Positions 41,919-49,994 of a stretch of 64,000 nucleotides of DNA are shown here, piece after piece. Source of the stretch: Catenulispora sp. GP43 (GTDB lineage: Bacteria > Actinomycetota > Actinomycetes > Streptomycetales > Catenulisporaceae); contig NZ_JBGCCT010000011.1 in the NCBI RefSeq assembly GCF_041260665.1, positions 62,001 through 126,000 of the forward strand, written 5' to 3'. The notes beneath the pieces are model-generated. The model was not told the origin of the DNA, made no database searches, and saw only the letters and a list, made by a program, of their open reading frames with translations. The position numbers and the translations under genes are program-made. The first letter of the stretch is position 1; every line of letters starts with the position of its first letter.

Positions 41919-44900
41919 GCGGGTTCTCCACCAAGGAGGAGTTCTTCGGCGCGCTGCGCGAGAACCGCGAGCGCGCCGACGGCCGGGCCAAGGCGGCGAT
42001 CGCCGAGGAGATCGCCGACGAGGCCGAGGTCTTCGGCGACGACGAGGTCACCGCCACCGCGCTGGTGGAGCTGATGAGTGCGTACCACGGCAGCGGCGAG
42101 CGGGTGAAGTACCCGGTGGTGTTCGCGCGGCTGCTGCGGCTGTGGGACCGCAATCCGAAGGCGTTCGACGAGTGGGAGGCGCACCGCGTCTTCTGGTACT
42201 TCAAGTGGGTCGGCTCGGGGCTGCTCACCACGCCGGACGTGCCGCTGACCGCGATCCGCGGCTGGATCGCCGAGATGCGCAAGCGCTACGAGGCCGCCGA
42301 CCACGGGCTGCAGCCGGTGTACGGCCAGCTGCACGCGCTCGCGCAGCACGTCGGCGAGGGCGAGGAGCTGGCCTACGAGCTGTGGGCCACGCGCGGGCGG
42401 ACGCGGATGAGCGACTGCGAGGCCTGCGAAGCCCGGGCGCGTGCCGAGTACCACTTCGGGCGCGGCGAGGACGGGCTCGGGATGGCCGAGCTGGAGCCGA
42501 CGCTGGACGGCCGCAGCACGTGCGACGAGGAGCCGCACGTCAGCCAGTCGGTGGCGCTGCTGCCGCTGGTACGGCTGGGCCGGACGGACGAGGCGCGCGG
42601 GGCGCACCTGGCCTCGTACCGGACGGTGCGGGGGCGCGAGGCGTACCTGGCCTCGGTCGGACGGCACCTGGAGTTCTGCGCGCTGACCGGGAACGAGGCG
42701 CGCGGGCTGGAGCTGCTGGCGCAGAACCGGGCGCTGTTCGGGTTCACGGCGGCGCCGCTGGGCCGGCTGGAGTTCCTGACCCGGGTCGAGCTGCTGCTGC
42801 GCCGGCTGGCGGCGGTCGGGCACGCGGACATGCCGTGCGGCGGACCGCTGGGGCGGGAGTGGACGGTCGCCGAGCTGCTGGAGTCGGTCGCGGCGGACGC
42901 GGACTCGCTGACGGCGCGGTTCGACGCTCGGAACGGGAACACGGCGTTCTCGGGGCGGCGCGCCGCGCAGCTGGCGGCGGTGCCTTTGGTCGCCGAGCTG
43001 AACCTGGGGGTGCGGGCGGCGAGGCTGTCGGCGTCGGAGGGTGCTGATACGCCGCTCGCAACGCCTGCCGCCGGGCTCGCGGTCGCGGTCGCGGTGTCGC
43101 AGGAGCCGGCGACGGCCGTCCCGGACGACTTCGCGACGCTGGTGACCGAGGCGCTGACGTTGGACAAGCAGTTCCATCCGGACGCGCGGCGGCTGTGGGA
43201 CGCGCTGCTGGAGCGCGCGGACGGTGCGGACGCCGACAAGGTGGACGACATCCTGCGCGGGGAGATCGCGACGGAGCGCGCGAGCCGTGCGCACCAGGAC
43301 CGGGACTGGGACGCGGTGAAGGCGCACTTCCTGGAGGCGGCCGCGTGCTACGAGCGCGCGGGGCGTCCGGACCGGGCGATCGCGTCGCGGGCCCGGGTGC
43401 AGTGGAGCAAGGCGACGCGCGGGGATCAGGACGCTGACGCGGCGGCGGTCACCGAGAAGGCGTGGCCGGAACTGAACGCGCTGCTGCAGGAGATCGACAC
43501 CCTGCTGGCCGGCGGCGGCCTCGGGCAGCATCTCGCCGACGCGCAGGTGCAGAAGCTGGTGGTGCACCAGAGCCGGGTGTTCGCGGCCCGCAACGCGGCG
43601 ATCCGCGCGTCCGACGCCGCGGACCGCGAACGGTGGCTGGGCGTCTTCCGCGCCGAGACCGACCGCATGGTCCGCGAGGGCAACGGCTTCGACGCACCGC
43701 AGCGCCTGGCCCTGGTGATGGAGGCGATCGCCGAGTACGACGCCACCCACGACGACCCCAAGGCGGCCGAACCGCCGGCCCGCCACGCCCTGCAGATCTT
43801 CACGGACCTGAAGTGGCCCTGGCGCCTGCACCGCTCCCGCATGATCCTCGGCCTCGCCCTGGCCGGCCAGGACCGCCACGCCGAGGCGATGCAGGTCCTG
43901 CAGACGGGCATCGCCGAAGCACACCCCGCAGTCGACGCGGACGAGCTGACGCCCCTGCACCGACTGCTCGCCGAGACCGCCCTGCAAGGCGGCGAACCCG
44001 CCACCGCGGTCCGCGCCTTCGCCGAGGCCGCGGTCCGCCTCGACCGCGAGGGCGACGCCTTCGGCGCGGTGGAGACCCGCTGGCGGATGAGCAGCGCGCT
44101 GGCGGCGCAGGGGCAGACCGCGGACGCGGTCGCGGTGTTGGAGACGCTGGTGGAGGTGCCGCTGCGGGGCGATGGGGGGTATGCGGAGGGCGGACGCGAC
44201 GGCGGTGGCGATTTTGGCGGCGCGAGCGAGGCCGAAACAGACCTGGCAGCCTCGGCCGGACAGCTAGTCGATGCGGGCGCTGGGCCCAGTGGCCCGGCTG
44301 CGGTTGGGCACGAATCTGGCGATGCGAGCGAGGCCGAAGCGGGCCTGGCAGGCGCGAGCGCAGAGCTCGGCGGGCCGGCAGCAGCTGGACATGAATCCGC
44401 TGGCGCGAGCACAGGACTCGGCGAACCGACTGCTGCCAAGCCCGTCAAGCACCCCACCCGCGCCGACATGCTCATGGTCCAGGTCCGTGCCGATCTGGCG
44501 CGGGGCTTGCTCGCGTTGGACGAGCCGCGGGCGGCGGCTGTGGAGTTCCTGCATGTCGCCGATGCCGTTGACGGGTGGGCTGATGCGAGTCGGTTGACCG
44601 CTGCCGCGGCTGAGGCCGCCGGGGCGCTCGCGTTGGCGCGGAACTGGGAGGGGGCTCGGGCTGCGTGGGCTCGGGCTGTCGCGTCGAATGCGGTGGCGCC
44701 GCGGATTCCGGACATGACCGAGGCGTTGCGGGATATGGCCGGGGAGACGATCAATGCCTTCGGGGCTGAGGGGGCCGATGAGGCGCTCGGGTATCTGGAT
44801 GAGGCTGATCGGATGCGGGTCGGTTTCTCGGAGGCGGCGCTGAATCAGTTCCTGAGTGTCGAGGTCGATGAGGCTCAGACCTGCTACACCCGCGGGTGGG

Positions 44901-45157
44901 TGCTCAACGCGGCGGGGCGGCCGGAGGAGGCCATCGAGCAGTTGGAGAAGGCTGCCTTGCTCTACGACCGGCCCGGATTCGCCGGGATTCCGCCGCGGTT
45001 CGATGCGATTCGGCAGGCCGCCGTGATCGAGTACCGGGCGCTGGATCGGGAGGACGCCGCGAAAGCCAGGCTCGACAAGGCCATCGCCGATGCCGAGGCC
45101 GCCGGGCACTCTGACGGTGTCGCCACGCTGCGCAAGCTGCGCGACGCCATCCGCTGA
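41915..45157 (+). CDS. Large TPR-like repeat protein coupled to HSP90
   Basis: This 1080-residue protein starts at a GTG overlapping the HSP90 stop by 4 bp. It is almost wholly helical with many TPR-like units, for example DRDWDAVKAHFLEAAACYER, RALQ-type helices in PPARHALQIFTDLKWPWRLH, ALAGQDRHAEAMQVLQTGIA, GWVLNAAGRPEEAIEQLEKA and EDAAKARLDKAIADAEAAGH. A disordered Gly/Ala/Ser/Glu linker at about residues 770-842 contains 17-residue repeats. No enzymatic motif, signal peptide or membrane span is seen. It is probably a cytoplasmic scaffold or co-chaperone of the HSP90 gene product. A hairpin terminator follows. Confidence 0.8.
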   Translation: MSGFSTKEEFFGALRENRERADGRAKAAIAEEIADEAEVFGDDEVTATALVELMSAYHGSGERVKYPVVFARLLRLWDRNPKAFDEWEAHRVFWYFKWVGSGLLTTPDVPLTAIRGWIAEMRKRYEAADHGLQPVYGQLHALAQHVGEGEELAYELWATRGRTRMSDCEACEARARAEYHFGRGEDGLGMAELEPTLDGRSTCDEEPHVSQSVALLPLVRLGRTDEARGAHLASYRTVRGREAYLASVGRHLEFCALTGNEARGLELLAQNRALFGFTAAPLGRLEFLTRVELLLRRLAAVGHADMPCGGPLGREWTVAELLESVAADADSLTARFDARNGNTAFSGRRAAQLAAVPLVAELNLGVRAARLSASEGADTPLATPAAGLAVAVAVSQEPATAVPDDFATLVTEALTLDKQFHPDARRLWDALLERADGADADKVDDILRGEIATERASRAHQDRDWDAVKAHFLEAAACYERAGRPDRAIASRARVQWSKATRGDQDADAAAVTEKAWPELNALLQEIDTLLAGGGLGQHLADAQVQKLVVHQSRVFAARNAAIRASDAADRERWLGVFRAETDRMVREGNGFDAPQRLALVMEAIAEYDATHDDPKAAEPPARHALQIFTDLKWPWRLHRSRMILGLALAGQDRHAEAMQVLQTGIAEAHPAVDADELTPLHRLLAETALQGGEPATAVRAFAEAAVRLDREGDAFGAVETRWRMSSALAAQGQTADAVAVLETLVEVPLRGDGGYAEGGRDGGGDFGGASEAETDLAASAGQLVDAGAGPSGPAAVGHESGDASEAEAGLAGASAELGGPAAAGHESAGASTGLGEPTAAKPVKHPTRADMLMVQVRADLARGLLALDEPRAAAVEFLHVADAVDGWADASRLTAAAAEAAGALALARNWEGARAAWARAVASNAVAPRIPDMTEALRDMAGETINAFGAEGADEALGYLDEADRMRVGFSEAALNQFLSVEVDEAQTCYTRGWVLNAAGRPEEAIEQLEKAALLYDRPGFAGIPPRFDAIRQAAVIEYRALDREDAAKARLDKAIADAEAAGHSDGVATLRKLRDAIR
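44222..44440 (+). repeat. 51-bp in-frame imperfect repeats in TPR-like gene
   Basis: GCGAGCGAGGCCGAA recurs at 44222 and 44324, and GCGAGCGCAGAGCTCGGCG-like units at 44354 and 44405, giving a 51-bp (17-codon) period. They encode a flexible linker of the GHESGDASEAEAGLAGAS kind. Copy number probably varies between strains. Confidence 0.7.
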
Positions 45158-45174
45158 GAGAGAAGACAAGAGTG

Positions 45175-45203
45175 CTGCCTCCGGCCACATAGGCCGGAGG
45201 CAG
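45175..45203. terminator. Bidirectional intrinsic terminator
   Basis: CTGCCTCCGGCC and GGCCGGAGGCAG pair perfectly around ACATA, between the convergent TPR-like gene (ends 45157) and ABC permease gene (ends 45240). Confidence 0.85.
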
Positions 45204-45239
45204 TCCTCGGACTCGGCGCCGCGGCACCGGCCCGCACCC

Positions 45240-47726
45240 TCACCCCTCCCGCAGTCCCGCCGCCAAGGCCGCCCGCGCCGGCAGCCACGTCGCCAGCCCC
45301 GCCAGCGCCGCGCCGCCGCCGACCACCAGGCCCAGCATCCCCAGCGGCATCGCGGCGCCGGACGTGCCGCGCGTCATCCCGCTCGCGTACGTCGTCAGCA
45401 CCGCGGTCGCCACCGCCAGCCCCAGCGCGGCGGCCACCACCACCGCGGTCGCCGTCTCCCAGCCCAGCATCCGCCGCACCTGACGCCGCGTCGCGCCGGT
45501 CAGCCGCAGCGCCGCGAACTCGCGGCCCCGGTCGCTGATGCTCATCGCCAGCGTGTTGACCACCGCGATCGCCGTGAAGGCCACGATCAGGCCGAGGGTC
45601 ACGTAGCCGATCTTCGCGCCGGCGTCGTCGTTCGAGGCCTGGGCCTGCACCCGGTCCTGGATCCCGAGTCCCGGGTCCGCCTTCAAGGCCCCGGTCAGCG
45701 CCGTACGCGCGACACCCGGCGCCTTCACCAACAACTCGTCGTCGAGAGGCACGTCCACGTGCGGCGCGAGCAGGTCGTGCGCCACCACCAGGTCGCCGAA
45801 GCCGAGCTGCCGGGAGTAGAGCGCGACGATCGTCACGTGCGCGGGCGTCCCGTCCGGCAGCGTCATCGAGACCTGCGATCCGAAGTGGTACCCCTGCCCG
45901 TACGCCGCCGCCGCGGTGTCCGGCCCGGTCAGCTGCGCGATGCTCCCGTCCGTGACGCCCAGGTCCAGCGTGTCGGACAGGCCCGCCGGGGTCACGCCGA
46001 GCACGTTCCGGTTGTTCAGCCCGGTGCGCACCGTCGCGTGCAGCACCTGCGTCACCGTCCGCACCCCCGGCACCGCCTTCACCTCCGCCGCCGCGTTCGC
46101 CGGCACCTTGCTCCCCACCACGTAGTCGGCGATGTTCCCCGCCGCGCGCTGGGCCGTGGCCGCGTCGGCGACGCTGGTCTGCGAGAACAGGATCGTGCAG
46201 GCCATCGCCGTCATCAGCGTCAGCGGCGTGATCACCGAGGCCAGCCGGGGCGCGGCGGCGCGCAGGTTGTTCGCCGCCAGGTACCCGCCGACCCGCGACA
46301 TCCGCAGCGGCACGCCGAGCACGGCCGCCGCCAGCCGCGCCACCCACGGCCCGAGCAAGGCCAGCGCGATGCACCACAGCAGCACGGCGTTGAAGCAGAC
46401 CGGGGTCGAGGCGGCGTCAGTGTGCAGACCGGTCAGCACCGCCGTCAGCACCGTGGCGCCGCCGATCGCCAGCACCCCGAACAGGGCCCTGACGAACGAC
46501 ACCCGCGGCGGCTTCAGCTCGGCCTCGCCGAGCGCCTCGACCGGACGGATCCGCGTGGCCCGCCGCCCCGAGATCCGCGCGGCCGCCCAGCCGGCGAACA
46601 CCGTGGCCAGCACCGAGGCGAACACCGGGAACACCGACAGCACCACCGGGACGTTTGCCGGGATGATGTCCAGCGCCACGAACTCGCCGTGCAGCCAGGC
46701 GCCCAGCGGCAGCCCCGCGAACGCCCCCGCCACCCCCGCGGCCAGGCCGACCGCCAGCGCCTCGCCGCCGATCATCTTGCGCACCTGCTTGCCGGTCGCG
46801 GCCACGGCGCGCAGCACCGCGATCTCCCGCTGCCGCTGCTGGATCGACAGCGCGAAGGTGCCGACCACGACCAGGACCGCGACGATCAGCGACGTGCCGC
46901 CGAGCACCGCGCCCATGCTGATCAGGCGCACCGAGGCGTTGGCGGAGTCGGGGAACTCGGCCGGACCGCGGGAGTCGCCGGTGTGGACGATCGGAGCCGG
47001 GATCTCCCCCGGCGCGACGGAGGCAATGAGGGTATTGACATCCTTCTCGGTGGAAGCGGGATCCCCCGCTGGGAACACCCCGATCGCGTCGACCTGGCCC
47101 ACGTGCCCGGCCAACTGGCGGGCCTCAGCCGTGTCGAAGTAGATCGCGGCCTGGCTCGGGAAGCCCTGCGCCGTGATGCCGACGACGCGGACCGGCATCG
47201 TCCCGGTCGCGGTGCGCAACGGCGCCGTGGATCCGACGTGCAGCCTCGTCGCGGCCGCGGTGGACGCGTCGAGCACCACCTCGTCCGGGGCCGCCGGCGC
47301 GCGGCCGGAGGCCGGCGTCAAGGCGGACAGGGAGGCGGATTCCCAGCCGTGGCCGAAGGAATCGCTGGTCGGACCGCCGGGGAGGTAGGCCGCGAACTGC
47401 ACCTCGGTGGCGACCGCCTTCACCGAGGGCAGGGCCCTGATCTGGTCGGCGAGCGCCGCGGAGACCCACACGTGGTCGCTGACCGGCTTGGCCTTGTTCT
47501 TGACCTTGCCCTTCCCCTTGCTCTCCACCGCGTGCACGTTCTGGTCGCCGGTGACGACGATCGGCGCGGCGGCGAAGCGTTCGGGCTTGACGGTCCCGAG
47601 GATGCCGGTGGCCAGGAGGGTTCCGCAGCCGGTGACCAGTGCAGCGGCGCAGAACAGGGCGACCAGGGCGCCGATGAAGCCGCCCTTGCGGTGGCGCAGT
47701 GTGGCGACAGCCAGAGACAGCATCAT
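45240..47726 (-). CDS. FtsX/MacB-type ABC transporter permease
   Basis: This 828-residue protein starts at the first of two tandem ATG codons, overlapping the ATPase stop (ATGA). It consists of two FtsX-like halves: an N-terminal span (GGFIGALVALFCAAALVTGC), an extracytoplasmic region, three spans with LIVAVLVVVGTFALSIQQRQ and REIAVLRAVAATGKQVRKMI, then a second set with IGYVTLGLIVAFTAIAVVNT and FAALRLTGATRRQVRRML. Such ten-span permeases export peptides, lipids or antibiotics, or act as mechanotransducers. It is coupled to the ATPase upstream and probably regulated by the divergent response regulator. Confidence 0.92.
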   Translation of the reverse strand: MMLSLAVATLRHRKGGFIGALVALFCAAALVTGCGTLLATGILGTVKPERFAAAPIVVTGDQNVHAVESKGKGKVKNKAKPVSDHVWVSAALADQIRALPSVKAVATEVQFAAYLPGGPTSDSFGHGWESASLSALTPASGRAPAAPDEVVLDASTAAATRLHVGSTAPLRTATGTMPVRVVGITAQGFPSQAAIYFDTAEARQLAGHVGQVDAIGVFPAGDPASTEKDVNTLIASVAPGEIPAPIVHTGDSRGPAEFPDSANASVRLISMGAVLGGTSLIVAVLVVVGTFALSIQQRQREIAVLRAVAATGKQVRKMIGGEALAVGLAAGVAGAFAGLPLGAWLHGEFVALDIIPANVPVVLSVFPVFASVLATVFAGWAAARISGRRATRIRPVEALGEAELKPPRVSFVRALFGVLAIGGATVLTAVLTGLHTDAASTPVCFNAVLLWCIALALLGPWVARLAAAVLGVPLRMSRVGGYLAANNLRAAAPRLASVITPLTLMTAMACTILFSQTSVADAATAQRAAGNIADYVVGSKVPANAAAEVKAVPGVRTVTQVLHATVRTGLNNRNVLGVTPAGLSDTLDLGVTDGSIAQLTGPDTAAAAYGQGYHFGSQVSMTLPDGTPAHVTIVALYSRQLGFGDLVVAHDLLAPHVDVPLDDELLVKAPGVARTALTGALKADPGLGIQDRVQAQASNDDAGAKIGYVTLGLIVAFTAIAVVNTLAMSISDRGREFAALRLTGATRRQVRRMLGWETATAVVVAAALGLAVATAVLTTYASGMTRGTSGAAMPLGMLGLVVGGGAALAGLATWLPARAALAAGLREG

Positions 47727-48481
47727 CGGGCCCACGCTCCCAGGCGGATCATGCGGTCGGCGACGCCGGCGGCGGTCGGGGCGTGCAGGGAGTCGGCGAT
47801 GCGGCCGTCGGCCAGGAACAGGACGGTGTCGGCGTAGGCGGCCGCGACCGGGTCGTGGGTGACCATGACGATGGTCTGGCCCATGGTGTCCACGGTCTCG
47901 CGCAGCAGGACCAGCACCTCCCGGGCGGTCATGGTGTCCAGGGCGCCGGTGGGCTCGTCGGCGAAGATGACCTCGGGGTCGGCGATCAGCGCCCTGGCGA
48001 TCGCCACGCGCTGCTGCTGGCCTCCGGAGAGCTGGCCGGGCCGGTGGTGGGTCCGCTCGGTGAGGCCCACGCGCTGGACCACCTCGGCCAGCCGCGCGCC
48101 GTCGGCCCGCTTGCCGGCCAGCCGCAGCGGCAGGGTGATGTTCTGGCTCACGGTCAGCGAGGACACCAGGTTGAACGTCTGGAAGACGAAGCCGGCGCGC
48201 TCCCGGCGCAGCTCGGTGAGCTTGGTGTCGCTGAGCCCCGACAGATCGGTCCCGCCGAGCTTGACGGTGCCCGCGGTGGGCCGGTCCAGGCCGGCGGCGC
48301 AGTGCAGGAACGTGCTCTTGCCGGACCCGGACGGGCCCATGATCGCGGTGAAGCCGCCCTTGGGCAGGCCGACCGAAACCTCGCGCAGCGCCGCGACCGC
48401 GCCGCGGCCCTTGCCGTAGACCTTGCTGACGGCCTGAAGCGTGATCGCTTCCGTCGCCGTCCCGGTGATCGCCTTGTTCAT
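47723..48481 (-). CDS. ABC transporter ATP-binding protein (MacB/LolD type)
   Basis: This 252-residue ATPase has Walker [12 protein letters not shown]-loop FQTFNL, signature [15 protein letters not shown], Walker [13 protein letters not shown] and the switch His in VMVTHD. The DEPTGALD form and spacing are typical of the MacB/LolD/FtsE branch. It pairs with the FtsX-like permease whose start it overlaps. It is divergent from the response regulator at 48568 with an 86-bp gap containing an inverted repeat. Confidence 0.96.
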   Translation of the reverse strand: MNKAITGTATEAITLQAVSKVYGKGRGAVAALREVSVGLPKGGFTAIMGPSGSGKSTFLHCAAGLDRPTAGTVKLGGTDLSGLSDTKLTELRRERAGFVFQTFNLVSSLTVSQNITLPLRLAGKRADGARLAEVVQRVGLTERTHHRPGQLSGGQQQRVAIARALIADPEVIFADEPTGALDTMTAREVLVLLRETVDTMGQTIVMVTHDPVAAAYADTVLFLADGRIADSLHAPTAAGVADRMIRLGAWAR

Positions 48482-48536
48482 GCTTATAAGCGTGCCGAGC
48501 TGCGGCTCCGTTCCCCAGAGACGCCGTCATCGATCA

Positions 48537-48555
48537 CCCGTGACCTCGTCACGGG
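48537..48555. promoter_or_regulatory. Inverted repeat upstream of response regulator gene
   Basis: CCCGTGAC and GTCACGGG form an 8-bp-arm dyad with spacer CTC, 12 bp before the GTG of the response regulator and 56 bp before the divergent ABC ATPase start. It is a plausible binding site for the LuxR-type regulator. Confidence 0.6.
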
Positions 48556-48567
48556 TATCGTCGTGAC

Positions 48568-49176
48568 GTGATCCGACTGCTGTTGGCCGAGGACCAGCTC
48601 GTGGTGCGCGGCGCCCTGGCCGCTCTGCTCGATCTGGAGCCGGACCTGGAGGTCGTGGCCCAGACCGCGACCGGCGACGAGGTGGTGCCGCAGGCGCTGG
48701 TGTTCGCCCCGGACGTGGCCCTGCTGGACATCGACATGCCCGGCGGCATCGACGGGCTGGAGGCCGCGGCGCGGCTGAAGCAGAAGGTGCCGACGTGCCG
48801 GACGCTGATGCTCACCTCCAACGGCCGCCCCGGCATGCTGCGCCGGGCGCTGGAGGCGAAGGTGGACGGCTTCCTGCTGAAGACCGCGCCCCCGGAGGAG
48901 CTGACCGCCGCGATCCGCACGGTCGCCGCAGGCGGCCGGGTCCTGGACCCGTCCCTGGCCGTCGCGGCCTGGGACCTCGCGGAGAACCCGCTGACGCCGC
49001 GCGAACAGGACGTCCTGCGCGAACTGGCCGGCGGTGCCGAGCCGCCGGAGATCGCCGCCGCGCTGCACCTGTCGACGGGGACGGTGCGCAACGTGCTGAC
49101 GGCGATCGTCGGGAAGCTGAACGCGCGGAACCGGACGGACGCGGTGCGGATCGCCCGCGAGGCGGGGTGGGTCTAG
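48568..49176 (+). CDS. LuxR/NarL family response regulator
   Basis: This 202-residue protein begins at a GTG with a receiver domain (IRLLLAEDQLVVRGALAALL, phospho-acceptor Asp in VALLDIDMPGG, switch Thr/Ser in LMLTSNGRPG, Lys in GFLLKTAPPEEL). It ends in a NarL-type HTH (NPLTPREQDVLRELAGG, STGTVRNVLTAIVGKLNARN). It presumably controls the divergent ABC exporter. The likely partner is the kinase at 49995-52106, separated from it by the LLM oxidoreductase gene. Confidence 0.94.
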   Translation: MIRLLLAEDQLVVRGALAALLDLEPDLEVVAQTATGDEVVPQALVFAPDVALLDIDMPGGIDGLEAAARLKQKVPTCRTLMLTSNGRPGMLRRALEAKVDGFLLKTAPPEELTAAIRTVAAGGRVLDPSLAVAAWDLAENPLTPREQDVLRELAGGAEPPEIAAALHLSTGTVRNVLTAIVGKLNARNRTDAVRIAREAGWV

Positions 49177-49183
49177 GGCTGGT

Positions 49184-49984
49184 TCAACCGCCGTCGCCAC
49201 CGCGGTTGTGCTCGTCGCGCCACGCCAGCCAGTCCCGCAGTTCGCCGAAGTCGAAGCTCGGCCCCGGGTCTCGGACCACGAACAGGCTGACGCCGAGCTC
49301 CACCTCGCGCTCGCACTCCGCGGGATCGCCGCCGACCAGGACGGAGCGCTTGATCTCCGCCGGATCCCGGCCGATCGCGGCGCAGTGCTCCGCCAGCACC
49401 TTCATCTTGTGCTCCAGAACGTCGCCGCCGGCGAAGCTGTGCCAGATGTCGGCATGCCGCGCCACGACCCGCAGCATCTTCTTCTCCCCGCCGCCCCCGA
49501 TCAGCACCGGGATCTTGCGCGTCGGCGGCGGGTCGAGCCGGCTGAAGCGGTGCTCGATGCGGGGCAGGGACCGCGCCAGGTCGTCGATGCGGCTGCCCGG
49601 CGTGCCGAACTCGTAGCCGTACTCGACGTACTCCTGTTCCTTGAAGCCCGCGCCGATGCCGAGGATGAGCCGGCCGCCGCTGATGTGGTCGACGGTTCGG
49701 GCCATGTCGGCGAGCAGGTCCGGGTTGCGGTAGCTGTTGCAGGTGACCAGCGGGCCGATCTCGACCCGCGAGGTGGCCTCGGCCCAGGCTCCGAGCATGG
49801 TCCAGCACTCGAAGTGCTTGCCCTGGCTCACCTTGCCGAGCGGGAAGAAGTGATCCCAGTTGAACAGGACGTCCACTCCCAGTTCCTCGGCCTGCGCGGC
49901 CGCCCGGCGGATGGCCGGGTAGTCGACGTGCTGCGGCGCCAGCTGGATACCGACACGGGTCTTCGACGAAGTCTGAGTGATCAC
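49184..49984 (-). CDS. LLM-class F420-dependent oxidoreductase
   Basis: This 266-residue luciferase-like TIM-barrel protein (GTG start) shows the family blocks VGIQLAPQHVDYPAIRRAAA, VDVLFNWDHFFPLG, VEIGPLVTCNSYRNPDLLAD, DHISGGRLILGIGAGFKEQE and PVLIGGGGEKKMLRVVARHA. These are typical of actinobacterial F420-dependent enzymes rather than FMN monooxygenases. The substrate is unknown. It lies 10 bp downstream of the kinase gene on the same strand and may be co-transcribed with it. Confidence 0.9.
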   Translation of the reverse strand: MITQTSSKTRVGIQLAPQHVDYPAIRRAAAQAEELGVDVLFNWDHFFPLGKVSQGKHFECWTMLGAWAEATSRVEIGPLVTCNSYRNPDLLADMARTVDHISGGRLILGIGAGFKEQEYVEYGYEFGTPGSRIDDLARSLPRIEHRFSRLDPPPTRKIPVLIGGGGEKKMLRVVARHADIWHSFAGGDVLEHKMKVLAEHCAAIGRDPAEIKRSVLVGGDPAECEREVELGVSLFVVRDPGPSFDFGELRDWLAWRDEHNRGGDGG

Positions 49985-49994
49985 GAGTGAGAGC

